DNA of 64,000 bases from Actinacidiphila yeochonensis CN732 (GCF_000745345.1 NZ_JQNR01000005.1:2852001-2916000); one strand, 5' to 3'; positions 1 to 8,747 are shown, counted from the first letter of the stretch. Notes: generated by a model from the sequence alone, not told the origin. Translations and numbers: made by a program.

Positions 1-633
1 CCACAGGTCGACCATCTCCGCCTTCTCCGCGTCGCCGCAGTGCATCCCGAGCAGCATCGGCAGCCCGCGCAGGGCCGCCAGCCGCACCGTGCCCGGCGAG
101 GTGCAGGCCACCACCACCGGCGGCCCCGAGCTGTCCTCCAGCTCGTCCGGGCGCGGCACCACCGCCACCTCGCGGAACCGGTAGCGCGGCCCGCGGCCGG
201 CCACCGACGGCTCCCGCAACCAGCTCAGCAGCAGGTCGAGCGACTCGGGGAAGCCGCCTTCGAACGCCGCGAGGTCCGTGCCGAACACCTCCAGGTCCAC
301 CCACGGGCCGCCGCGGCCGACGCCCAGCGTGAACCGCCCGCCCGACGCGAGGTGGAGCAGCGCCGCCTGCTCGCCCAGCGCCACCGGGTGGGCGGTGGTC
401 AGCACGCTGACCGCGGTGCCCACCCCGATCCGGCGGGTACGGCCCAGCAGCAGCCCGGCCAGCGTGGTGGCGGACGGGCACACCCCGTAGGGCACGAAGT
501 GGTGTTCGGCCAGCCACACGGAGTCCAGCCCGGCCCTCTCGGCCGCCTCCGCCGTGGACACCGCCCGGTGCAGGGGCTCACTGTGGCCCTGCCCGGGAAA
601 CTGGGCCGCGAGTACGAAGGTCCCAACGCGCAT
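1..633 (-). CDS. LLM class flavin/F420-dependent oxidoreductase (C-terminus beyond window)
   Basis: Luciferase-like monooxygenase family enzyme. Members use FMN or coenzyme F420 to oxidise small molecules; the substrate here cannot be told. The visible 211 residues begin MRVGTFVLAAQFPG and contain DSVWLAEHHF (about residues 37-46), RRIGVGTAVSVL (about 67-78) and HPVALGEQAALL, which are standard landmarks of the LLM (beta/alpha)8 barrel. The ATG at 633 follows a GAGGG ribosome binding site at normal spacing. The frame is still open at base 1, so about a third of a usual 320-350 residue protein is missing because of the window edge, not because of a mutation. It is divergent from the small gene at 1044. 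Confidence 0.85.
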   Translation of the reverse strand, partial: MRVGTFVLAAQFPGQGHSEPLHRAVSTAEAAERAGLDSVWLAEHHFVPYGVCPSATTLAGLLLGRTRRIGVGTAVSVLTTAHPVALGEQAALLHLASGGRFTLGVGRGGPWVDLEVFGTDLAAFEGGFPESLDLLLSWLREPSVAGRGPRYRFREVAVVPRPDELEDSSGPPVVVACTSPGTVRLAALRGLPMLLGMHCGDAEKAEMVDLW

Positions 634-1043
634 CACGCACTCCCTCTTTTCCGGTCCAACGCCGGGGCACGTGCCAAAGGCACGGCCTCTCCGGGGAGTT
701 CTCATGATTTTCTGCCGAGCGGCCACCGTCCGTCGCCGACCGGTGGCCAACGCTCTCCTGGCGGCTTGCGGGAAGGTGAACGTCCGCCGCCCGTAAGCGA
801 GTTGGGAAGGCCCGGCGGCCCCGGACGGCGGTCGTCCGCAGCCGCGCCGGAGCGCACCGCCCGGTCCCCGCAGCCGTCCCGGCACCCGTTCGCGCGGCGG
901 CGCCGGTGCGGTCCGCCGACGCCGTCCGCGTCCGAACCCGGTGGGCGGTGCCCTCCGTGCCCGGCGCGGGCGCGTAACCTGGACGGACAGCCCCCGTTGT
1001 CGACAACGCAGCCCGGGTCCGCCGGGCAGAGCGCGAGGTGCCT
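634..1043. other. Divergent intergenic region, no gene
   Basis: This stretch separates the LLM gene from the small zinc-binding gene. Open frames across it look like codon-bias shadows. It holds a possible -10 box TAACCT at 975-980 for the rightward gene and a perfect 14-bp palindrome at 995-1008. Confidence 0.5.
995..1008. promoter_or_regulatory. Perfect 14-bp palindrome, candidate operator
   Basis: CGTTGTCGACAACG is its own reverse complement. It lies about 15 bp after a possible -10 box (TAACCT, 975-980) and 35 bp before the start of the gene at 1044, where a repressor could act. The binding protein is unknown. Confidence 0.35.
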
Positions 1044-1352
1044 GTGTCCCCGCGACGCAACCGTCCCCACCGGCCGCCGGAGCCCGAGCGCGACAGCGGC
1101 TTCGGCCACGGCGACGTCGAGGAGTGGCAGGGCGAGGACTGGGTGGTGCGCCCCGTCGCCGGGGCCGCCGCGGCCAAGCACTACCGCTGCCCCGGCTGCG
1201 ACCAGGAGATCCCGCCGGGGGTCGGCCACGTGGTGGCCTGGCGCGAGCACGGCGGGGTGGACGACCGCCGGCACTGGCACCGCGCCTGCTGGAACGCCAG
1301 GGACCGCCGCACCACCAGGGTGCAGCGGTCCCGGAACGCGCCCCGCTACTGA
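1044..1352 (+). CDS. Small conserved zinc-binding-type protein, function unknown
   Basis: About 102 residues, a small protein of a kind common in Streptomyces and sometimes labelled ATP/GTP-binding, although no P-loop is visible. The centre carries YRCPGCDQEI, then HVVAW, then RRHWHRACW, so two Cys plus one Cys and several His could bind a metal ion. The N-terminus is basic and proline-rich (SPRRNRPHRPPEPE). I prefer the GTG at 1044 over the in-frame GTG at 1038, because the GAGG ribosome binding site at 1035-1038 overlaps the upstream start. It stands alone between divergent and convergent neighbours. The metal-binding role is inferred from the residues only. Confidence 0.7.
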   Translation: MSPRRNRPHRPPEPERDSGFGHGDVEEWQGEDWVVRPVAGAAAAKHYRCPGCDQEIPPGVGHVVAWREHGGVDDRRHWHRACWNARDRRTTRVQRSRNAPRY

Positions 1353-1424
1353 CCGGGCGGCGTCCGCCGTACGCCACGGGGGACACGGCGCCTTCGCGCC
1401 GCCGCGTCCAACGGCGAACGCGGG

Positions 1425-1452
1425 TCACCCGCCGGACGTCACCCGCCGGACG
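1425..1452. repeat. 14-bp tandem duplication next to a stop codon
   Basis: TCACCCGCCGGACG occurs twice in a row (1425-1438 and 1439-1452), and the next bases TCAC start a third copy that contains the permease stop codon (TCA at 1453-1455). Confidence 0.8.
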
Positions 1453-2307
1453 TCACACGTCGCGGGCGTTGAGCGCGGTGAAGGCCGAGACGAGGGCGAC
1501 GGCCGTCACGCAGGCGAGCATGACGAGCTGGTGCGTGCCGTTCTGGTTCTCGCTCCCGATCATCGGCACGTGGTAGAGCGAGGCGAGGCCGTTCGGCGCG
1601 GAGTAGCGGATCATCCCCTCGCGGAACGACTCCAGGCTGGACGGCAGGAACAGCGCCACGATCAGCGGCAGCAGCACCGCCCCGAGCATCGTGGCGATCG
1701 CGCCCGCCGAGTGGCGCAGCAGCGACCCCACCGACAGGGCCAGCAGGCCGAGCAGCGCCACGTACAGGCCCACGCCGGCGGTGGCGCCGAGCCACTCGCC
1801 GCCGCTGGCGGCCGTCACGCCGTTGTGGACCGCCACGCCCACGGCCGGGGTCAGGCCCGGGTCCACCGGCTGGCCGCCGAACGCCGCGTTGTTGACGACC
1901 GCGGTGAACGCGCAGGCCAGCGTGGTGGTGACGAAGGAGACCAGGAAGAAGACGATCGCCTTGGCCGCCAGCACCCGGGACCGGCTCGGGCAGGTGGTGA
2001 GGGTGGTGCGGATCATGCCGGTGCCGTACTCGGAGGTGATCACCAGCGCGCCGAGGGTCAGCACCGCGATCTCCCCGAGCAGTAGCCCGAACAGGCCGGG
2101 GGCGAGCACCGGGGTGGAGGTGTCGTGGTGGTTGTGCAGGGCCGCCACGATCAGCAGGTCGATGCCGATCACCAGCAGGAGCATCACCCCGAGCGTCCAC
2201 ATGGTGGAGCGGACGGTGCGGATCTTCGTCCACTCCGAGCGCAGCGCGTGGCTGAACCGGGCCGGCCGCACCGGTATCCGCGAGGTGAACCCGGCGCCGG
2301 GCGGCAT
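1453..2307 (-). CDS. ABC-2 type transporter permease (start displaced by frameshift)
   Basis: Membrane subunit of an ABC-2 exporter; substrate unknown. After a Pro-rich head comes the family sequence LRSEWTKIRTVRSTMWTLG, then about six hydrophobic helices, with SEYGTGMIRTT as in the permease at 6825. The membrane part is intact to NARDV at the stop. The expected start is the ATG at 2414, which would overlap the ATPase stop as ATGA. That ATG is out of frame with the membrane domain, however: one base seems to be missing near 2341-2360. The first in-frame ATG without an upstream tail is at 2307, which I use and which would still give a nearly complete 284-residue permease. It forms a pair with the ATPase upstream. 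Confidence 0.7.
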   Translation of the reverse strand: MPPGAGFTSRIPVRPARFSHALRSEWTKIRTVRSTMWTLGVMLLLVIGIDLLIVAALHNHHDTSTPVLAPGLFGLLLGEIAVLTLGALVITSEYGTGMIRTTLTTCPSRSRVLAAKAIVFFLVSFVTTTLACAFTAVVNNAAFGGQPVDPGLTPAVGVAVHNGVTAASGGEWLGATAGVGLYVALLGLLALSVGSLLRHSAGAIATMLGAVLLPLIVALFLPSSLESFREGMIRYSAPNGLASLYHVPMIGSENQNGTHQLVMLACVTAVALVSAFTALNARDV

Positions 2308-2410
2308 CGGGTGCGGTGCTGGGGGCTGGGCCTGCGGCGGACCGTAGGGGTCGCGGGCGGGCCGGGGTGGGCGGCGCCGGGAAGGCCGGGGCCGGCGGGC
2401 ACGGGAGCGG

Positions 2411-3506
2411 TCATCGGGCGTCCTCGCGGTCGGACGGGGCGGGGGGGTGACGGCGGGCGCCGGAGGCACCGGGGGTACGGCTGCCGGGAGGGCGGGCACC
2501 GGGGGCGGGCCGTAGGGGCCTGGCCGTGCGGGCGCCCCAACCGGGCTGCGGGGGCCCGCGGCGGCCGGCTGCTGGAGGCTCTGGCGCGGGTCCAGCGTGG
2601 AGCGGTAGTCCACCGCCCCGTTGGTCAGCCGCATGTACGCCTCCTCCAGCGACGCCTGGTGCGGGAGAGCTCCCACAGCCGCACCCCGGCCTCGTGGGCG
2701 AGGTCGCTGATCCGGGGGAGCGGCAGGCCGACGACGCGCAGCGCGCCGTCCTGGTCGGCGGTGACCTGGCCGCCCGCGTCCGCCAGCACCTTCGTCAACT
2801 GGTCGCGCTGGCCGCCCTCGTCAGGGGTGCGCACCAGGGCGAACCCGGTCGAGTGACGGGCGATGAAGTCGTTGACGCTCATGTCCGCCATCAGCTGACC
2901 GCGCCCGATGACGATGAGGTGGTCGGCGGTCAGCGCCATCTCGCTCATCAGGTGGCTGGAGACGAAGACGGTACGGCCCTCGGCGGCCAGCGAGCGCATC
3001 AGGTTGCGGACCCAGTGGATGCCCTCCGGGTCGAGACCGTTGACCGGCTCGTCGAAGAGCAGCACCTCCGGGTCGCCCAGCAGCGCGCCGGCTATGCCCA
3101 GCCGCTGGCCCATGCCGAGCGAGAAGCCCTTCGACCGTCGTCCTGCCACGTCCTGGAGGCCCACCACGCCCAGCACCTCGTCCACCCGGCGGGCCGGCAG
3201 GCCGGACAGCTGGGCGAGGCACATCAGGTGCTGGCGGGCGCTGCGGCCCCCGTGCACCGCCTTGGCGTCCAGCAGGGCGCCCACCTGGCGGGGTGCGTTG
3301 GGCAGGTCGCGGTACGGCGTCCCGCCGATCGTCACCTGGCCGGCGGTCGGCGCGTCGAGGCCCAGGATCATCCGCATCGTCGTCGACTTGCCCGAGCCGT
3401 TCGGGCCGAGGAAGCCCGTCACCGCGCCCGGCCGCACCTCGAACGACAGGTCGTGGACAGCGGTCTTCGTGCCGTACCGCTTGGTCAGGCCTACTGCCTG
3501 GATCAT
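2411..3506 (-). pseudogene. ABC transporter ATPase subunit, frameshifted near the C-terminus
   Basis: Nucleotide-binding subunit of the ABC-2 exporter. The ATG at 3506 follows AGGCGGAG. Visible motifs are Walker A GPNGSGKST, signature FSLGMGQRLGIA, Walker B VLLFDEPVNGLD and the switch HLMSE. The protein matches the intact paralogue at 7600-8691 up to RLWELS, then reads RTRRRW and stops at 2625. The expected continuation PHQASLEEAYMRL lies in the next frame, so one C is missing at the run at 2661-2663. A second shift, perhaps at the seven-G run at 2441-2447, is needed to reach the expected end EDAR-TGA at 2411, which overlaps the permease ATG. The gene may be decayed or the assembly may carry homopolymer errors; the ATPase core is whole. 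Confidence 0.7.
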
Positions 3507-4140
3507 GCTCCGCCTCTCTTCACGGCACCCGGCGGCGCGTTCGCGGGGGCTGCCCGGCGGTCGCGGTGCGCGCGGCGTGCGCGGGGCCGTGCGCCCCGAG
3601 AGGAAGGAAGCGCCGAAGCGGCCTCCGGTTCCGCATAACCGTCCACTGATCCGCGTGGACACGCCGGATCCGGTGCGGAATGGTGCGGGTGGTGCACCTG
3701 TGGTGCACCTGCTGAGCAGCCGCGAGCCGCGAGCCGCGGTTCCTGCGGTGGGCGGTCACGCCCCGGCGCCGGCGACCGTGTCGGGCCGGGTGCGGGGCCG
3801 AGTGTGGGGCCGGCCGGGCCGCCGCGCGGGGTAGCGGCGGGCATCGCGCGGTGTACCCCTCCGCCGACGCTGGTTGTACATCGCCGGGTCACGGGTGGGT
3901 CCCGGTCGGACCGCGGCCGCTGACGGTGCGCCACGGTGGGCGGGAGCGGCCGTCCCCGCTGGTGGGCGGTGTGGTGGTTCGACGGTGGTGCGTGCCGCTC
4001 CCGGCTGTGGGTGTAACAGGAACGTCCCGGGAGGCGACCGTGCGGAACGGCGTGCGGGCCGGGCGGGTCCTGGTGGTTGACGATCACTCGTACCGACCCG
4101 TTCCGCGCGGTCGCCACCACCCACCGACACTGAGGAAGAC
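3507..4140. other. Intergenic region, no convincing gene
   Basis: A 634-base gap between the divergent ATPase and lipoprotein genes. Open frames here lack recognisable protein features. It contains a twin GGTGCACC palindrome at 3691-3709 and a possible -35 box TTGACG at 4077-4082 facing the lipoprotein gene, with no good -10 partner. Confidence 0.45.
3691..3709. promoter_or_regulatory. Two GGTGCACC palindromes spaced 11 bp
   Basis: The 8-bp palindrome GGTGCACC occurs at 3691-3698 and 3702-3709, so the copies sit on the same DNA face one helical turn apart. This arrangement suits cooperative binding of a dimeric regulator upstream of the leftward ABC operon. Confidence 0.3.
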
Positions 4141-4899
4141 ATGATGCGCGCTCGCAAGCTCACTCTCGCCGCCCTGGCCGTCGCCGCCGGTCTCTCGCTC
4201 GCCGCGTGCCAGAGCGGTACGGACACCAAGGGACAGAGCGCCCCCTCGTCCGCACCGACCGCGTCCGCCCCGGACAGCGGTTCTGGTTCCGGTAACGCGG
4301 ATCAGAGCGGTGCGAACGAGTCCGCCGGGACCGACTCCGCCGGGACCGCTTCGGGCTCCGGCTCCGGCACCGGCTCCGGCTCCGGCTCCGGCACCGGGTC
4401 CGGCTCCGGTTCTGGTGGGAGCAATGGGGCCGGCTCCGGCTCCAGCGGCGGGACCGCGTCCAACGCGAACAGCGGGGTCGGCCGGTGCCACACGGGGGAG
4501 TTGGAGATCACGGCGCAGGACGGCACCATCGACGGCGACCCTGACGGGACCGTCGTGGTGGAGCTGAAGAACCGGAGCGACCAGGACTGCGTGATCGCCG
4601 GGTACGCGGGCGTCGACCTGGAGACCAGTGCGGGAGCGCTGTCCGCGCAGCGCACCGGCCAGGAGACCACGTCGAGCGTCCTCAAGAGCGGGAAGTCGAC
4701 GTACTTCCCCGTCGAGTACCCGTTCAACACCTCGGGCGGCTCCGGCGTGCGCATCACGGGGCTGGTGGTCACCCCGCCGAACGAGACGACGTCGGTGACC
4801 CTCAGCTGGCCGGGCGCCGCCACCCTGCCGGTCACTGACGGCTCCGGCTCGCCCGTGAAGGTGGGCCCGGTCGGAAGCGCCGGCCAGGGCGGCGAGTGA
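4141..4899 (+). CDS. DUF4232 lipoprotein with a Gly-Ser linker
   Basis: Predicted secreted lipoprotein of about 252 residues, role unknown. The signal peptide RKLTLAALAVAAGLSL ends in the lipobox LAAC at about residues 20-23, so the mature protein should be anchored to the outer face of the membrane. A long low-complexity linker of Gly, Ser, Thr and Ala follows (about 45-105), coded by GGCTCC-like hexamers. The C-terminal half, from GRCHTGELEITAQDG, is the DUF4232 beta-sandwich, with paired cysteines (RCHTG and DQDCVIAGY) that could form a disulfide. The ATG at 4141 is preceded by GAGGAAG; a second ATG at 4144 is equally possible. It ends convergently with the permease at 4974. Confidence 0.85.
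   Translation: MMRARKLTLAALAVAAGLSLAACQSGTDTKGQSAPSSAPTASAPDSGSGSGNADQSGANESAGTDSAGTASGSGSGTGSGSGSGTGSGSGSGGSNGAGSGSSGGTASNANSGVGRCHTGELEITAQDGTIDGDPDGTVVVELKNRSDQDCVIAGYAGVDLETSAGALSAQRTGQETTSSVLKSGKSTYFPVEYPFNTSGGSGVRITGLVVTPPNETTSVTLSWPGAATLPVTDGSGSPVKVGPVGSAGQGGE
4350..4445 (+). repeat. GGCTCC-type hexanucleotide repeats coding the Gly-Ser linker
   Basis: Imperfect tandem hexamers (GGCTCC, GGCACC and variants) encode the GSGSGTGSGSG part of the lipoprotein. Such tracts change length easily by slippage. Confidence 0.7.
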
Positions 4900-4973
4900 C
4901 CGCGTGCCGGCGCCCGCGTCGGGCGGCAGCACGGCGGAGTGGCCGCCGGCCCTGGCCGGTGCCGGTCGCGGTC

Positions 4974-6482
4974 CTAGGACGCGCCCGAGGACTCCGGGGT
5001 CGTGGTGGCCGTCTCCGAGCCGACCGGGAGGCCCTCCGCCGGGTACCCCCGCGCCGCGCGCGCGGTGACCCGGCCGCGGACGCGGAACCAGCCCACCGTC
5101 AGGGCCAGGGCCACGATGGGGATGATCATGACGGTCGCGCGGCCCACCGGCTTGTCGAACCACATCAGCACCAGCACGGCCGCGAGGAACGCCAGCGTGA
5201 CGATCTCGACGACCGGCGAGCCCGGCAGGCGGTAGGCGGGGCGCCGCACGTGGCCCTGCTTGGCGCGGCGGACGAAGACCAGGTGGCAGATCATGATCAT
5301 GCCCCACGCGGTGAGGACGCCGAGCGAGGCGATGTTCAGCACGATCTCGAAGGCCTGGCCCGGCACCACGTAGTTCAGCCCCACGCCGAGGACGCAGACG
5401 CTCGCCGTGAGCAGGATGCCGCCGTAGGGCACCTGGTGGCGGTTCATACGGCCGGTGAACCGCGGGGCCGAGCCCGCCACGGCCATGGAGCGCAGGATGC
5501 GGCCGGTGGAGTAGAGGCCGGAGTTCAGGCTGGACATGGCGGCGGTGAGGACGACCAGGTTCATCACGCCGCCCGCGGCCGGCACACCGATCTTGGACAG
5601 GACGGTGACGAAGGGGCTCTGGCCGGCGGAGAAGCCGGTGTACGGGACCAGCAGGGCCAGGAGCACGACCGAGCCGACGTAGAAGAGCATGACCCGCCAC
5701 ATGATGGAGTTCACCGCGCGGGGCACGACCTTGTGCGGCTCGGCGGTCTCGCCCGCGGTGACGCCGATCAGCTCGACGGCCGAGTACGCGAAGATCACGC
5801 CCTGGAGCACCACGATCACCGGCAGCAGCCCTTCGGGGAAGAGCCCGCCGTGGCTGGAGATGATGTCGAAGCCGGGCGTCCGGCCGCCCACCGGGTGCCG
5901 GGTCACCAGCAGGTAGACGCCGATGGCGAGGAAGAGGACGAGCGCCGAGACCTTGACGATGGCGAACCAGAACTCCATCTCGCCGAAGATCCGCACCGAG
6001 ATCAGGTTGACCGACAGCACCACGGTGAGGGCGATCAGCGCCAGCAGCCACTGCGGCACGGCCGTGAACATGCCCCAGTAGTGCACGTACAGCGCTACGG
6101 CGGTGATGTCGGCGATACCGGTGGTGGACCAGTTCAGGAAGTACATCCAGCCGGCCGTGTACGCGCCCTTCTCCCCGAGGAACTCGCGCGCGTAGGAGAC
6201 GAACGAACCGGACGACGGCCGGTACAGCACCAGCTCGCCGAGGGCGCGCACCACGAAGAAGGCGAAGAGGCCGCAGACCGCGTACGCCAGGGCGAGCGCC
6301 GGCCCGGACGACACCAGGCGGCCGCCGGCTCCGAGGAAGAGACCGGTGCCGATGGCGCCGCCGATGGCGATCATGCTGATGTGGCGGGACTTGAGGTCCT
6401 TGTTGTAGCCCGCGTCTCCCGCGTCTCCCGCGCTGCCTTCGGCTGCGGGCACGGCGTCCGGGGACGTCTTGTCACTGCTCAT
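4974..6482 (-). CDS. ansP: Amino acid permease, L-asparagine permease type (APC family)
   Basis: Secondary transporter that brings an amino acid, probably asparagine or a relative, into the cell by proton symport. The 502-residue protein opens with a polar head, then YNKDLKSRHISMIAIGGAIG and TGLFLGAGG (about residues 26-54), the first helix and substrate-binding turn of AAT-type APC carriers. About twelve helices follow, with conserved FAYSAVELIGVTAGE near the middle. The start at 6482 (MSSDKTSP) is chosen because upstream residues do not resemble the family and family members start with a short polar head; the ribosome binding site is weak. The tail (VGSETATTTPESSGAS) is polar. The ansP name rests on resemblance only; substrate specificity is an inference. 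Confidence 0.8.
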   Translation of the reverse strand: MSSDKTSPDAVPAAEGSAGDAGDAGYNKDLKSRHISMIAIGGAIGTGLFLGAGGRLVSSGPALALAYAVCGLFAFFVVRALGELVLYRPSSGSFVSYAREFLGEKGAYTAGWMYFLNWSTTGIADITAVALYVHYWGMFTAVPQWLLALIALTVVLSVNLISVRIFGEMEFWFAIVKVSALVLFLAIGVYLLVTRHPVGGRTPGFDIISSHGGLFPEGLLPVIVVLQGVIFAYSAVELIGVTAGETAEPHKVVPRAVNSIMWRVMLFYVGSVVLLALLVPYTGFSAGQSPFVTVLSKIGVPAAGGVMNLVVLTAAMSSLNSGLYSTGRILRSMAVAGSAPRFTGRMNRHQVPYGGILLTASVCVLGVGLNYVVPGQAFEIVLNIASLGVLTAWGMIMICHLVFVRRAKQGHVRRPAYRLPGSPVVEIVTLAFLAAVLVLMWFDKPVGRATVMIIPIVALALTVGWFRVRGRVTARAARGYPAEGLPVGSETATTTPESSGAS

Positions 6483-6824
6483 GGGGGTTCTCGCTTCGTT
6501 CACGTGGGGGCGCGAGGGCGAATCCGGGCCATGGGGGGCAATCCGGGCCACGACAGGACAGCATGACGTACTCCCTGCCCCGGATTCGATGATCCACGTA
6601 GGAGATGCGTCACATATGCGAAAGAAGAGCGGTTCCGGGGTCTATGTTCTGCGCCTCGGTGTGCGTGTCGCGGCGTGCCGACCGGTTCCGTCCCGGGCGC
6701 GCGCGGACGGCGGAGGGGAGGGCGCCGCCGGCACGCGGCGCCCTCCCCTCAGGGCCAGGCCGGGACCCACGCCACCCCGTGGGCGGAGGGCCGGCGGGAA
6801 GCCGGCCGAAGCCGGACGGAACCC
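6483..6824. other. Intergenic region holding a terminator
   Basis: No gene is supported here. It contains the hairpin at 6713-6750 and the leader of the permease at 4974-6482. Confidence 0.5.
6713..6750 (-). terminator. Hairpin terminator after the ABC permease gene
   Basis: A perfect 16-bp stem (6713-6728 with 6735-6750) and 6-base loop lie 75 bases past the stop of the permease at 6825. A U-tract is not obvious, which is usual in Streptomyces. Confidence 0.75.
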
Positions 6825-7598
6825 CTACGCGTCCCGGCGCTTCAGCACCGCGTAGCCGCCGATCAGGACGACCACCACCCACACGGCCATGATGAGGATG
6901 CCGCCCCAGGGCCCGTAGGAGGTGTGGTCCCCCGAGGAGGGCACGACCTGCATGATCTTGCGGCCCGCCTGGTCGGGGAAGTACCGGGCCACGGTCTTCA
7001 CCTTCGGCACCGCCGTGAGGATCGGCGAGACCAGGAAGAAGAACGGCATCATGATGCCCAGCCCCAGCATCGGGCTGCGCAGCATGGCCGCGGCGCCCAC
7101 GCACAGCAGCACCAGCAGCGTCATGTAGAGGCCCGCGCCGAAGACCGCGCGCAGCACCCCCGGGTCGCCGATGTGGGCCTTGTGCGAGCCGAGCAGGGCC
7201 TGGCCGAGGAAGAAGGTGAGGAAGCTGGTGACCATGCCGACCACGAAGGCCAGCATGCCCGCCACCGCCACCTTCGCCAGGTAGAACGAGGCGCGCTGCG
7301 GGACGGCCGCCAGCGAGGTGCGGATCATGCCGGTGCTGTACTCGCTGGAGAACACCAGCACGCCGAAGACGATCAGCGCCAGCTGGCCGAGCGTCATCCC
7401 GAAGAAGCTGGTGTTCGTCGGGTCGAAGGTGAGCATGTCCTCCTGGGACATGGTGCTCCACTGGTTGTTGAAGACCAGGCAGATCACCGCGCCGAGCGCC
7501 AGCGTCACCAGGAAGGCGAGCGCCAGCGTCCACACCGTGGAGCGCACCGAGCGGATCTTCGTCCACTCCGAGAGCAGGACCGCGGAAGGCGATGCCAT
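6825..7598 (-). CDS. ABC-2 type transporter permease
   Basis: Membrane subunit of an ABC-2 exporter, 257 residues, with about six helices. It opens with SAVLLSEWTKIRSVRSTVWT, the cytoplasmic entry motif also found in the permease at 1453. SSEYSTGMIRTSL (near residue 95) and MLRSPMLGLGIMMPFFFL (near 180) are further family landmarks. The ATG at 7598 comes one base after the ATPase stop, so the pair is translated together. The substrate is unknown. It is the closest relative in this window to the permease at 1453, pointing to an old duplication. Confidence 0.85.
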   Translation of the reverse strand: MASPSAVLLSEWTKIRSVRSTVWTLALAFLVTLALGAVICLVFNNQWSTMSQEDMLTFDPTNTSFFGMTLGQLALIVFGVLVFSSEYSTGMIRTSLAAVPQRASFYLAKVAVAGMLAFVVGMVTSFLTFFLGQALLGSHKAHIGDPGVLRAVFGAGLYMTLLVLLCVGAAAMLRSPMLGLGIMMPFFFLVSPILTAVPKVKTVARYFPDQAGRKIMQVVPSSGDHTSYGPWGGILIMAVWVVVVLIGGYAVLKRRDA

Positions 7599-7599
7599 G

Positions 7600-8691
7600 T
7601 CAGTTCCCCTTCTGCTTGCCGCGCCAGTCGGAGCCCCACTGGGGCTGGGCGGACTGCCCGCCCGGCTGCTGTCCGTAAGGCTGCTGTCCGTAGGGCTGTC
7701 CGAGCTGCTGCCGCCCGTCGGGCCCGCCGGGCGGAGCCCCCTCGTGGGGTGGGACGGGCGGGACCCACTCGCCCTGGGCGGCCGCCGGGCCGCCCGCGTG
7801 GTACTCCACCGACTCGGCCGTCAGCCGCATGAACGCCTCCTCCAACGACGCCCGCTGCGGGCTGAGTTCGTGCAGCACCACCTGGTGCCCGGCGGCCAGC
7901 TCGCCGATCGCGGCGGAGTCGGCGTCCGGCAGCTCCAGGGCGCCGTCGGAGGTCTGCACCACCTGGTGGCCGGCCTCCGACAGCAGGTCCTTGAGCTGCT
8001 CCGGCTGCGGGGTGCGCACCCGCACGAACGACTTGGAGTTCCGCTCGATGAACTCCGACATCGAGGTGTCGGCCATCAGCCGCCCGCGCCCGATGACGAT
8101 GAGGTGGTCGGCCGTCAGCGCCATCTCGCTCATCAGGTGGCTGGAGACGAACACCGTACGGCCCTGCGCCGCCAGACCCTTCATCAGGTTGCGGATCCAG
8201 TGGATGCCCTCCGGGTCCAGTCCGTTGACCGGCTCGTCGAACATCAGGATCTCCGGATCGCCCAGGAGCGCCGCGGCGATACCCAGCCGCTGTCCCATGC
8301 CCAGCGAGAAGCCCTTGGACCGCTTCTTCGCCACCGCCGTCAGGCCGACGGTCTCCAGCACCTCGTCCACCCTGCGGCGCGGGACGCGGTTCGACTGGGC
8401 CAGGCACAGCAGGTGGTTGTACGCGGTGCGGCCGCCGTGGATCGCCTTGGCGTCCAGCAGCGCGCCGATGTACTTCAACGGCTCGCTGAGCTGCGCGTAG
8501 TGCTTGCCGTCGATCCGTACGTCCCCGCTGGTGGGGGTGTCGAGGCCGAGCATCATGCGCATCGTCGTGGACTTACCCGCGCCGTTCGGGCCGAGGAAGC
8601 CCGTCACCACGCCGGGGCGCACGGTGAAGGTGAGGTGGTCGACAGCGGTCTTGTCCCCGTACCGCTTGGTGAGCCCCTGCAACTCAATCAT
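7600..8691 (-). CDS. ABC transporter ATPase subunit
   Basis: Cytoplasmic ATPase that drives the ABC-2 permease at 6825. The 363-residue protein has Walker A GPNGAGKST (about 36-44), signature FSLGMGQRLGIA (about 130), Walker B ILMFDEPVNGLD (about 153-164) and switch HLMSE. After the DUF4162-like end (HELSPQRASLEEAFMRLT) comes a Pro/Gly/Gln-rich tail containing repeats of PYGQQ, likely flexible. It is intact and serves as the reference that reveals the frameshifts in the paralogue at 2411-3506. A TAGCCT box six bases before the ATG suggests a leaderless transcript. The filP terminator lies just upstream. Confidence 0.9.
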   Translation of the reverse strand: MIELQGLTKRYGDKTAVDHLTFTVRPGVVTGFLGPNGAGKSTTMRMMLGLDTPTSGDVRIDGKHYAQLSEPLKYIGALLDAKAIHGGRTAYNHLLCLAQSNRVPRRRVDEVLETVGLTAVAKKRSKGFSLGMGQRLGIAAALLGDPEILMFDEPVNGLDPEGIHWIRNLMKGLAAQGRTVFVSSHLMSEMALTADHLIVIGRGRLMADTSMSEFIERNSKSFVRVRTPQPEQLKDLLSEAGHQVVQTSDGALELPDADSAAIGELAAGHQVVLHELSPQRASLEEAFMRLTAESVEYHAGGPAAAQGEWVPPVPPHEGAPPGGPDGRQQLGQPYGQQPYGQQPGGQSAQPQWGSDWRGKQKGN

Positions 8692-8697
8692 GCAGCG

Positions 8698-8703
8698 AGG
8701 CTA
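8698..8703 (-). promoter_or_regulatory. Putative -10 box for a leaderless ATPase transcript
   Basis: TAGCCT (reverse strand) lies six bases before the ATG at 8691, the spacing expected if transcription starts at the start codon. No clear -35 box is seen. Confidence 0.4.
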
Positions 8704-8713
8704 CAAGAGACAG

Positions 8714-8747
8714 CACAACCCCCGTCCAAGGAGGGACGGGGGTTGTG
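8714..8747 (-). terminator. Hairpin terminator after filP
   Basis: A perfect 14-bp stem (8714-8727 with 8734-8747) and 6-base loop AAGGAG lie 90 bases after the filP stop. It separates filP from the ABC operon on the same strand. Confidence 0.8.
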
